In this document: positions 5,291 through 12,530 of the stretch, one piece after another | Layout: every line of letters begins with the position of its first letter | How positions within the stretch are numbered: position 1 is the first letter of the stretch | Notes under the pieces: model-generated | Told to the model about the DNA's origin: nothing | The model's input: the letters and a program-made list of their open reading frames with translations, nothing else | Databases searched by the model: none | DNA from: Porphyromonadaceae bacterium UBA7572 | Lineage (GTDB): Bacteria; Bacteroidota; Bacteroidia; Bacteroidales; Muribaculaceae | Direction: 5' to 3' | DNA: 12,530 nucleotides | Assembly (NCBI GenBank): GCA_002476625.1 | Contig: DLLC01000036.1 | Coordinates: 10,253-22,782 of the forward strand | Made by a program: the position numbers and the translations under genes

Positions 5291-8200
5291 GTGCATCATT
5301 TGATTAAAAATAACATAGCTCGGCGCATGCTGAAGGCGATAGTAGCCTTGGTGGTGCTGTTATTGCTGTTGCCGTTCTCTTTATACATACCATGGGTGCA
5401 GAATGTGGCAAAGGATTTTGCATGTGAATATGCGAGCGATGCCACTGGTATGGATATAAAACTTGGCCGTGTGTTGCTGAAATTTCCGCTCAATTTGAGT
5501 ATCGATAGCTTGAGTGTGGTGGAGGAAAACGGCGACACGATGGTGCATGCCGATAAATTTGTGGCTGGCGTAGAGTTGCAGCCACTGCTTGATTTGAATT
5601 TCAAGATTGGTGATGCCGAGCTGGTGAATGGCTATTATCATCTGCTTTCGGCAGACTCCTCGATGGTGCTGGCGGCTAACGTGGATCACTGTAAACTGTT
5701 AGGCACCGACTTGGATATGAGGCACCGTGTGCTTAACTTGCTCGATGGTGAACTGAGCGGCGGAAAAGTTGTGTTCACGTCGTATCCTTATAAAGCTAAA
5801 GAGACGCCCGACACTGCCGCGCAGAAGCCTTGGCGAATCAATGCCCACCACTTGACTCTTTCGAAAATCGACTTCACAATGCGAATGTTGCCAACGATTG
5901 ACAAATTGCGCGCTTTTGTAGGTAAAGCCGAGCTAAAAAATGGAGTCGTAGATACAGATAAGCATACCGTGGATGCCAGCGTGCTTGCAGTGGACAGCGC
6001 CGATGTGCGCTACTACACTTTAAGCGAACGTGACGCAAGGACTTACAGTGAGCTGCATCCTTTACCGCCCGACACCATCGGCACACCGCCCGACACGGTC
6101 ACATGGACAGTGCGAGCCGATTCTGTTCGTCTCACCAATAGCCATGTGCTGTATGCCCAGAGGGGGATTTCGCCAAGCAAGGGGCTTGACCCTGACTATA
6201 TAGAATTGTCGAATGTTGACATTATGTTGAATAACCTGTATAACCAGGCTTCAACAGTGGCGCTCGACATAGCTCAAATCAGGGCAAAGGAACGGAGTGG
6301 ATTGCAAATTGAACAGGCTAATGGCAGTATTTATTTGGATGATAACAGATTGGATGTGAATAAACTGCACTTAACTACCTTTTTAAGTGATCTATATGTA
6401 GATGCCCATGCGCCACTCACGCTGCTCAATGCCAAGCCAAGAGGGAAATTCCAGATTACTACCGACTGTAAAATAGCCTTGCAGGAGCTTTCGCTGCTAA
6501 ATCCCGCGCTGAAAGCGATGCTGAAGTCCATACCTCAATTTCGGCCTTTGTCGATTAAAGGCACGGTACAGGGCACACCAGAGCATCTCGACATCAAGAG
6601 TTTTACCGCAATCATACCTAAGTATGCCAATGCCACCCTACATGGAGTGGTGAATAATCCTCTCGATACCAAGCGTATAAATGGCGACTTGACTTTCGAC
6701 GCCAATTTCCCGAATCTAAATTTTGTGAAGCCGTTGGCACTTGACGCAGCCACAAGAAAGCAGGTGAATTTTCCACCTATGGCAGTGAAAGGACATGCTA
6801 AATTTGGGGGGAATGCCTATTCCGGAAATGTGGATATGCGATTAGCTGGCGGCTCGCTGGTGGGCAAGGGCAGTTTTAATGGAAACCGCGCCCAATATGC
6901 CCTCGATGTGCAGTTCGCAGATTTTCCTGTCCGTGCCATTCTGCCACTTGCTCCAGTGAACCACTTGACAGCCCATGTGAAGGCCGACGGGCATGGCTTC
7001 GATTTTTTGAAGCCCACAACGGCAGTAAATGCTGATGTGAACTTAGGAAGTGTGACCTATGACGGTGCCACTTATCGCGATGTCACTGCTCAGCTTACAA
7101 TGAATGGTGGCGATGTGACCGCACGGGTGGACTCTAAAAATCCCAACTGCAATCTGTTTGCCGATGTGCAAGGTAAAATACAGGGGAGCCGGTATATCTT
7201 TAATGTGAATGGCAATATTCGCGACTTCGATGCCAATGCGCTGGGATTTACCGATTTTCCGATGAATGGCACTGGCGAACTGACCGGCTATGTTGACTAC
7301 GACACGCGCACGAAACATTGTGAGTTTAATGCCGACTTGAACCACATTAACTGGAATTATGATGGCACACAGTTGGTGAGTGAAAACACTGAGATGCGCC
7401 TTCTCTCCAACGACAAAACGATAGAGGCCTTCCTCGACAATGAGGAGACTCACCTCGACTTTAAGGCGGAATGCAGCCTCGACGACTTCATGAACAAACT
7501 CGACACGAGCCTTGCTGAAGTGAATAGGCAAATTAAGGCGCGTGCGCTGAATGTGACCGCTCTGCAAGAGAAATTGCCGAAGTTCTCATTAAAAATGGAG
7601 GTAGGGCCAAGTGGATTGGTACCGCGCTATTTGGCCCGTTATGATATAGATGTGCGTGATTTCAGCTGTGAAATCAAAAACGACAGCATCATCAACCTTG
7701 ATGGCTACGTGCATCAGTTCAGTGTGGGTACCACTGCCATCGACACGGTCACTTTCCATGCCCATGAACTGACCAACAAGTATCTGAGATTTGACCTGCA
7801 CATGGGCAACAGACCCGGCACATGGGATGACTTTGCCCAGGTGGATGTGCGCGGTGGTGCAAAGGACTCGATTGTGGATTTTCTGGTGGAGCAACGCAAC
7901 ATCAAAATGGAGATGGGCTACAGGCTGGGTGCTCATGCCACACTTTCAGGGCATAATATCAAGACCAGGCTATTCCCGACTAAGCCTATTGTGGCATATA
8001 GGCAATGGGAGGTGAATGAAGATAACCATGTGGACTTCAACTACATCAACAAGATGCTTGATGCCAACCTAATCATCAAGAACGCAGAGAGCAGCCTGGC
8101 TTTGCACACCGAACCTACCGACGACCCGTCGAAAGAGAATATATTCTTGAAAATCAACAATCTGAAACTTGAAGAGTGGCTCTCAGGCATACCCACACTT

Positions 8201-10108
8201 CCCAGTGTGAGCGGAAAAGTGGATGCCGACATGAAAGTGCTTTATGATGGTAAAAACTTTGATGGCAATGGCGATGTGGCCATTGGACAGCTCCATTACG
8301 ACGGGCAGAGCGTGGGCGACTTGAAGTTCAACACCAATTTGGCGTTTGACCCGGCGTCGGGCAGCACTAAGCTGAATGCCGTGATGAATCTTGACGGCTC
8401 TAAGGTGGCGATGGCTTATGGTGTGCTGGGCGACAGCACCGCGGCAAGTCCCATGAATGTGAATGTGCGGCTCGACCGCTTCCCGTTGCAGAAAGCCACT
8501 GCATTTATTCCTGGTGGCTTTATACGTCTTGGTGGTTACGCCAACGGAGAAGTGAAGGTGAGCGGCACATCGGCGTCGCCCTTTATCAATGGCTTTGTGA
8601 AAGGCGACTCCGCCATGGTGGAGCTGCCGCGCTATGGCAGCCGGATGATGCTTTCCGATAAGGCGATACCAGTGTCTGACGGTGTGGTTGCATTGAGCGA
8701 TTATACCATTCGGGGACTTAATGGAAAAGAGGCGAAGGTGAATGGACAAGTAGACCTGAACACGATGGATATGGATTTGCGTGTAATTGGCAAAAATGTG
8801 CAGTTTATCGGGTCGGAGCAGCGAAGCTATAGTGAAGTGTTTGGTAAAGGTTTTGCCGACTTATCCGCAAACGTGATGAGTAAAAAGAGTGCCATGCGCA
8901 TCGATGCAAAGGTGGCGCTGCTTGCGGGGTCGAACATTACTTATGTGCTTCAGAGCGACGTGAACGATTTGACCACCAACAGTGTGGACGAGGATATGGT
9001 GAGGTTTGTCAATTCCACGGATTCCACTGGCACACCATTGCTAACGACAGATGCGGCACGCTCATCGTCTGACATCAATATCGACATTGAAATCCAGCAG
9101 GGCGCAAAAATCAACGCGTTCCTGTCGCCTGACGGGAAAGACCGCGTGAATATAGATGGAAGTGGCCGATTGCGCTATTCTATCGACTTTGCCGGAAAAG
9201 ACAATATGGTAGGCGTATACACCATTGAAAGTGGAAACGTTCGCTATTCTCCACCAATTATTTCACAAAAGATATTCGACATCAATTCCGGCAGCAGTAT
9301 CACCTGGAGCGGCGACGTGCTCAATCCGCAATTAAGCATTACTGGCACACAGACCACCCGGGCAAGTGTGACCGGCACTGATGGAAAGTCGAAGCTGGTC
9401 AACTTCCTAATTACCGCCAAGATTGGTAACACGCTGAAGAAAATGGACCTGAAGTTTGACATCAGCACAGAGGATGATATGACTGTGAAAAATGAAATTC
9501 AGAGTATGACAGATGTGCAACGCTCGAATGCGGCAATGAATATGCTCCTCTATAACTCGTATTCTGGAGCCAATTCAGCAGGAAACATCAATCTGTCTAC
9601 CTCTGGCGCCCTGTATTCATTCCTCCAGTCGCAGCTCAACAGCTGGGCTGCAAGCACGCTGAAAGGGGTGGACCTCACTTTTGGCATCAATCAGTTTGGC
9701 GGAGCTGCGGAGGGTTCTACCACTCAAACCAGTTACAGCTACAGGCTTTCGAAATCGCTGTTCAACGACAGATTTAAGATAGTGGTGGGTGGTGAATACA
9801 GCACAGCCGCCACAAGCGAGCAGAACTTTAGCAATAACTTAATTAGCGACATCTCGCTGGAGTATTCTCTCAACAATTCCGGCTCAAGGTATTTGCGCCT
9901 TTTCCGCCATACAGGGTGGGAAAGCGTACTTGAAGGCGAAGTGACGGAAATGGGCGTGGGCTTTGTGATTAAGAGGAAAGCACCCACACTGAAATTGCTG
10001 TTCCGCAATCCAAAACCTTTGCGCCTGTTGCCCGACAGCACAAGTGCTGCCCCAGTGGACTCCTCTGCCCAGGCCGTTAACAACAATGATGAAGCCAATG
10101 AAAAATAA
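5291..10108 (+). CDS. tamB: TamB-like AsmA-superfamily envelope protein (DUF490 C-terminus)
   Basis: TamB proteins are anchored in the inner membrane and cross the periplasm as a long hydrophobic beta groove. They partner an Omp85 barrel in outer-membrane protein insertion and, in other bacteria, lipid transfer. This one has 1605 residues. An N-terminal anchor (about 14-33) is preceded by Lys and Arg and followed by YIPWVQN, a typical TamB opening. A very long repetitive beta-strand region follows. The C-terminal DUF490 domain (about 1230-1560) includes ITWSGDVLNPQLSI (from about 1337), MNMLLYNSY (from about 1416) and FGINQFGG (from about 1463). A short Pro/Asn/Glu-rich tail ends the protein. 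The start is uncertain. GTG 5291 is the first start after the in-frame stop at 5276-5278, while ATG 5327 would still keep the anchor. It is somewhat longer than E. coli TamB. It overlaps tamL by 11 bases, supporting translational coupling. The frame is unbroken. Confidence 0.92.
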   Translation: MHHLIKNNIARRMLKAIVALVVLLLLLPFSLYIPWVQNVAKDFACEYASDATGMDIKLGRVLLKFPLNLSIDSLSVVEENGDTMVHADKFVAGVELQPLLDLNFKIGDAELVNGYYHLLSADSSMVLAANVDHCKLLGTDLDMRHRVLNLLDGELSGGKVVFTSYPYKAKETPDTAAQKPWRINAHHLTLSKIDFTMRMLPTIDKLRAFVGKAELKNGVVDTDKHTVDASVLAVDSADVRYYTLSERDARTYSELHPLPPDTIGTPPDTVTWTVRADSVRLTNSHVLYAQRGISPSKGLDPDYIELSNVDIMLNNLYNQASTVALDIAQIRAKERSGLQIEQANGSIYLDDNRLDVNKLHLTTFLSDLYVDAHAPLTLLNAKPRGKFQITTDCKIALQELSLLNPALKAMLKSIPQFRPLSIKGTVQGTPEHLDIKSFTAIIPKYANATLHGVVNNPLDTKRINGDLTFDANFPNLNFVKPLALDAATRKQVNFPPMAVKGHAKFGGNAYSGNVDMRLAGGSLVGKGSFNGNRAQYALDVQFADFPVRAILPLAPVNHLTAHVKADGHGFDFLKPTTAVNADVNLGSVTYDGATYRDVTAQLTMNGGDVTARVDSKNPNCNLFADVQGKIQGSRYIFNVNGNIRDFDANALGFTDFPMNGTGELTGYVDYDTRTKHCEFNADLNHINWNYDGTQLVSENTEMRLLSNDKTIEAFLDNEETHLDFKAECSLDDFMNKLDTSLAEVNRQIKARALNVTALQEKLPKFSLKMEVGPSGLVPRYLARYDIDVRDFSCEIKNDSIINLDGYVHQFSVGTTAIDTVTFHAHELTNKYLRFDLHMGNRPGTWDDFAQVDVRGGAKDSIVDFLVEQRNIKMEMGYRLGAHATLSGHNIKTRLFPTKPIVAYRQWEVNEDNHVDFNYINKMLDANLIIKNAESSLALHTEPTDDPSKENIFLKINNLKLEEWLSGIPTLPSVSGKVDADMKVLYDGKNFDGNGDVAIGQLHYDGQSVGDLKFNTNLAFDPASGSTKLNAVMNLDGSKVAMAYGVLGDSTAASPMNVNVRLDRFPLQKATAFIPGGFIRLGGYANGEVKVSGTSASPFINGFVKGDSAMVELPRYGSRMMLSDKAIPVSDGVVALSDYTIRGLNGKEAKVNGQVDLNTMDMDLRVIGKNVQFIGSEQRSYSEVFGKGFADLSANVMSKKSAMRIDAKVALLAGSNITYVLQSDVNDLTTNSVDEDMVRFVNSTDSTGTPLLTTDAARSSSDINIDIEIQQGAKINAFLSPDGKDRVNIDGSGRLRYSIDFAGKDNMVGVYTIESGNVRYSPPIISQKIFDINSGSSITWSGDVLNPQLSITGTQTTRASVTGTDGKSKLVNFLITAKIGNTLKKMDLKFDISTEDDMTVKNEIQSMTDVQRSNAAMNMLLYNSYSGANSAGNINLSTSGALYSFLQSQLNSWAASTLKGVDLTFGINQFGGAAEGSTTQTSYSYRLSKSLFNDRFKIVVGGEYSTAATSEQNFSNNLISDISLEYSLNNSGSRYLRLFRHTGWESVLEGEVTEMGVGFVIKRKAPTLKLLFRNPKPLRLLPDSTSAAPVDSSAQAVNNNDEANEK
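6064..6096 (+). repeat. Short direct repeat inside tamB
   Basis: The 12-mer ACCGCCCGACAC occurs at 6064-6075 and 6085-6096, one 21-base period apart and in frame. It encodes two PPDT units separated by IGT, at about residues 259-269. It lies in a proline-rich linker between beta segments and looks like a local in-frame duplication. Confidence 0.6.
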
Positions 10109-12410
10109 TAGACAAATATTTCGATATTGCCATATATTGTTTTTGGCACTCTCGCTGATGTGCGTGAGTTGCTCCACCACATCGCGTTTGGGCGATGGAG
10201 AAGTGCTTTACACCGGAGTGAAGAAGCTCAGCTATCAAGAATCCGGCGCGAAGATTGACGCAGATGTGCAGGACCAGATTTTTGAGGCGATAGATGTGGC
10301 TCCAAATAACCCGCTCTACTCTCCTTATTACCGCACACCATTTCCAATAGGGCTGTGGGTGTATAATCACTGGAATCCCGATTCTAAAGGATTTAAAGGG
10401 TGGCTTTACAAGAAACTTGTGGCACAGCCTGTGCTGGTGAGCCGTGTGCGCCCGGAAACCCGCGTAGACATGATCAACACCCTGCTCCGCAATAATGGGT
10501 ATTTCACTTCAAGCGCCTCCTATACTCTTAATTATGGCAAAAAAAACAAGAAGAAAGCGAGTATATCCTATGATGTGAAGGTGAACGAGCCTTACAAGCT
10601 CGGCGAGCTGAAATATCTAAATAGTGGCACGCCAATGGGCCATATCATCGACTCTGTGGCCGGTGCCAGCAGCTATTTTAAGACGGGAAACCGCTATTGC
10701 CTTGACTCTTTGAATGCTGTGAGAATTGAAATCACCAATGTGCTGCGCAATAAGGGCTACTATTATTTTAAGCCAGAATACCTTGAGTATCTTGCCGACA
10801 GCTCCACCACAAAAGGGGTGGTGAATATGCAGCTTATCAAGGCCTCTAATGTGCCCAACATGGCGCTTGTGAAGTTCTTAACAAATAAGGTATTCGTTAC
10901 GGTTCAGAACGCAAAGGAATTTACTGTGCGTACAGACACACTGGAGTTTAATCGCTGCACGCTCTATAAGCGTGTGCCGGTGCACATTAAGGACAATTTG
11001 ATTCCGTCGTGCATACGGTCGCGCCAAGGTCGGCCGTTTAGGGTGGACAATATGGACCGCACGCAGCTTTACCTGTCGAGGCTGGGTATCTTTAGCAGCA
11101 TCGATATGAAGGTGGACAACACCGACTCGCTTACCGCCAACGGCGACGGACTTCTAAACCTGTACATCACTTGCACGCTCGACGACCCTATCGAAGCCAC
11201 CCTTGAGGCGCAAGGCACTTCCAAGTCGAACAGTTTCATCGGGCCTGGCATTCAGGTGGGACTCTCGCACAAAAACTATTGGGGGGGAGCTGAGCGCCTC
11301 TCTGCCAATTTGAAGGGATCGTATGAATGGCAAACTGGCACCTCGAAGGGTGGACGCGCACAGGACATCAATTCATATGAACTGGGCTTGGACCTGAATT
11401 TCGACATACCGCGCTTGATTGCCCCTAAATTTGTGAAGCGGTCGAGCAGATATGTGAATTGGACAAAATTTGCCGTTAATGCTGATTTCATGAATCGCCC
11501 GAATTATTTCAAAATGATACAGTTTGGTGGCCAGATGCAATGGGAGTGGCACCATAATAAGAAATCCACACATCAGCTCACACCATTCAAGTTGCGCTAC
11601 AATAAGTTGCTCAGCCGTACTGCTGCGTTTGATTCCGCAATGGCCGACAACCCAGCACTGGCACAGAGCTTCCGCAATGTGTTTATTCCAGAGATTCAGT
11701 ATACTTACACCTACGACAACAGTTTCGGGCTGAACAACATCACTTGGACCTCCACCATATCGGAGGCTGGGTCGCTTTTTTCTGGAATATGGGCAATGTG
11801 TGGCGCTAAAGGCGTGAAGAGGCTTTTCGGTACGCCTTTCTCTCAGTTTGTAAGAGTGCAGACACAGCTTGTGTGGAATAGAAAAGTGGGGGCGATGAAT
11901 TTAGTGAGCCGGATTCTGCTTGGCGCTGCGCATGCATTTGGAAATTCAGAAGAAGTGCCTTACAGCTCGCAATTCTATGTGGGTGGCGCCAATTCCATTC
12001 GCGCATTCCCTGTTCGCTCCATCGGCCCAGGCAGCTATTATCCGAGCGATGAGAGGAATGATGGGTATTACGACCAAACGGGCACATTCAAGTTTGAGAC
12101 AAACTGGGAGTTGCGTTTTCCCATTCTTGGTTATCTTAAAGGCGCGTTGTTTTTAGACGCGGGAAATGTGTGGCTGCTGAAAAAGGACGGATATCGGCCG
12201 GGTGGAGAGATTACATTGAAGCATTTCTTTGGCGACCTTGCCTTGGGTACTGGTGTGGGAATCCGCTTTGATATGGACATGCTTGTGCTTCGCGCCGATT
12301 TGGGTATTGGTATTCATGCGCCCTACGACACCGGTAAGAGTGGCTACTTTAATATTCCACGTTTCAAAGACGGTTTGGGCTTCCACCTTGCCATCGGCTA
12401 TCCCTTCTGA
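10098..12410 (+). CDS. tamL: TamL, lipidated TamA-like Omp85 outer-membrane protein
   Basis: TamL is the Bacteroidota form of TamA, an Omp85 barrel carrying a lipidated N-terminus. It is expected in the outer membrane with POTRA domains facing the periplasm and TamB. From ATG 10098 it has 770 residues. The signal peptide (1-24) ends CVSC with Cys25 as lipid site, then STTSRLGDGEVLYTG, a typical opening for this family. POTRA-like alpha/beta repeats fill about residues 38-345. The 16-strand barrel follows (about 365-770). The loop-6 signature appears as GGANSIRAF, with Arg635 and Ala636 where RGF or RGW is usual. The C-terminal strand ends HLAIGYPF, an aromatic beta signal. The frame is open further upstream to 10044, and ATGs at 10086 and 10089 are possible, but 10098 gives the cleanest signal peptide. 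It overlaps the end of tamB. I see no clear terminator before the window edge. Confidence 0.92.
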   Translation: MKNNRQIFRYCHILFLALSLMCVSCSTTSRLGDGEVLYTGVKKLSYQESGAKIDADVQDQIFEAIDVAPNNPLYSPYYRTPFPIGLWVYNHWNPDSKGFKGWLYKKLVAQPVLVSRVRPETRVDMINTLLRNNGYFTSSASYTLNYGKKNKKKASISYDVKVNEPYKLGELKYLNSGTPMGHIIDSVAGASSYFKTGNRYCLDSLNAVRIEITNVLRNKGYYYFKPEYLEYLADSSTTKGVVNMQLIKASNVPNMALVKFLTNKVFVTVQNAKEFTVRTDTLEFNRCTLYKRVPVHIKDNLIPSCIRSRQGRPFRVDNMDRTQLYLSRLGIFSSIDMKVDNTDSLTANGDGLLNLYITCTLDDPIEATLEAQGTSKSNSFIGPGIQVGLSHKNYWGGAERLSANLKGSYEWQTGTSKGGRAQDINSYELGLDLNFDIPRLIAPKFVKRSSRYVNWTKFAVNADFMNRPNYFKMIQFGGQMQWEWHHNKKSTHQLTPFKLRYNKLLSRTAAFDSAMADNPALAQSFRNVFIPEIQYTYTYDNSFGLNNITWTSTISEAGSLFSGIWAMCGAKGVKRLFGTPFSQFVRVQTQLVWNRKVGAMNLVSRILLGAAHAFGNSEEVPYSSQFYVGGANSIRAFPVRSIGPGSYYPSDERNDGYYDQTGTFKFETNWELRFPILGYLKGALFLDAGNVWLLKKDGYRPGGEITLKHFFGDLALGTGVGIRFDMDMLVLRADLGIGIHAPYDTGKSGYFNIPRFKDGLGFHLAIGYPF

Positions 12411-12460
12411 CGCCCACCAGCTTCTAATCTCTAATATATTGGGAACTTCTGAAACCTGAC

Positions 12461-12488
12461 CACGAATTGGTCGAATTTCCACGAATTG
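12461..12488. repeat. CGAATT-centred short intergenic repeats after tamL
   Basis: CGAATT occurs three times, at 12463-12468, 12472-12477 and 12482-12487, about one helical turn apart. The outer copies share the nonamer CACGAATTG (12461-12469 and 12480-12488). A weak inverted partner, AATTTGTGTGG, follows at 12491-12501. The 120 bases after tamL hold no gene. The block could be a degenerate dispersed repeat of the kind I recall between genes in this phylum, or a protein-binding site. Confidence 0.45.
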
Positions 12489-12530
12489 ATAATTTGTGTG
12501 GTGGATCACCTCCTGACTTCGTCATTGCGT

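Noticed and set aside
7043..8749. Long open frames on the minus strand opposite tamB (for example 7043-7567 and 8183-8749)
   Set aside because: They lie opposite an intact TamB frame, have compositions rich in His/Arg/Ile typical of antisense shadows, and show no recognisable domain or start signal.
10044..10097. tamL start at 10044
   Set aside because: It would put a Pro/Thr-rich stretch before the signal peptide and overlap tamB by 65 bases. ATG 10098 gives a clean lipoprotein signal.
12502..12514. TGGATCACCTCCT matches the 3' end of many bacterial 16S rRNAs; on the minus strand it reads as a very strong Shine-Dalgarno sequence
   Set aside because: The upstream sequence is the tamL tail and repeats, not 16S. 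Bacteroidota 16S ends GGAACACCTCC as I recall, and no ATG lies at ribosome-binding distance on the minus strand. The match is too short to mean more than chance.
1..12530. Mobile element, CRISPR array, tRNA/rRNA or defence system
   Set aside because: No transposase or integrase frame, no regularly spaced repeats, no cloverleaf, and all large frames fit housekeeping or envelope genes.

Overview
The window looks like ordinary chromosome from a member of Bacteroidota, most likely order Bacteroidales. Four things point there. Intergenic regions carry TAnnTTTG-type -7 boxes rather than sigma70 -10 boxes, and Shine-Dalgarno sites are weak or absent. The tat locus has tatA and tatC but no tatB. The Omp85 protein is a lipoprotein (TamL type) encoded directly behind tamB. 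A lipoprotein resembling the DUF5715 family of this phylum is also present. I cannot name a genus from the sequence alone.

Layout from left to right. Bases 1-160 hold a possible promoter firing left out of the window and the fabD terminator. fabD (minus strand, 161-1039) encodes malonyl-CoA:ACP transacylase of fatty acid synthesis. It is divergent from an unrecognised 438-residue membrane protein (plus, 1222-2538) with a widely split zinc-ribbon-like Cys pair. Next come tatA (2627-2866) and tatC (2974-3798), a minimal twin-arginine translocase. A convergent pair of minus-strand genes follows: a DUF5715-like lipoprotein with a peptidase-M15-like His/Asp/His pattern (3815-4462), and a flavodoxin-fold reductase with a compact four-Cys cluster motif (4516-5139). 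A 151-base divergent promoter region separates these from tamB (5291-10108, 1605 residues) and tamL (10098-12410, 770 residues). The last two overlap by 11 bases and form a clear operon. Bases 12411-12530 carry short CGAATT-centred repeats and no gene.

The common theme is the cell envelope. Tat moves folded proteins across the inner membrane. TamB, anchored in the inner membrane, probably spans the periplasm to reach the outer-membrane Omp85 barrel TamL, for outer-membrane protein or lipid homeostasis. fabD supplies fatty acid precursors. The M15-like lipoprotein probably sits in an envelope membrane. Nothing in the window resembles a mobile element, CRISPR array, defence island or RNA gene. 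The points most worth a second look are the unknown zinc-ribbon membrane protein beside tat, the altered HxxELR motif of TatC, the DUF5715-like/M15 resemblance, and the tamB-tamL overlap.
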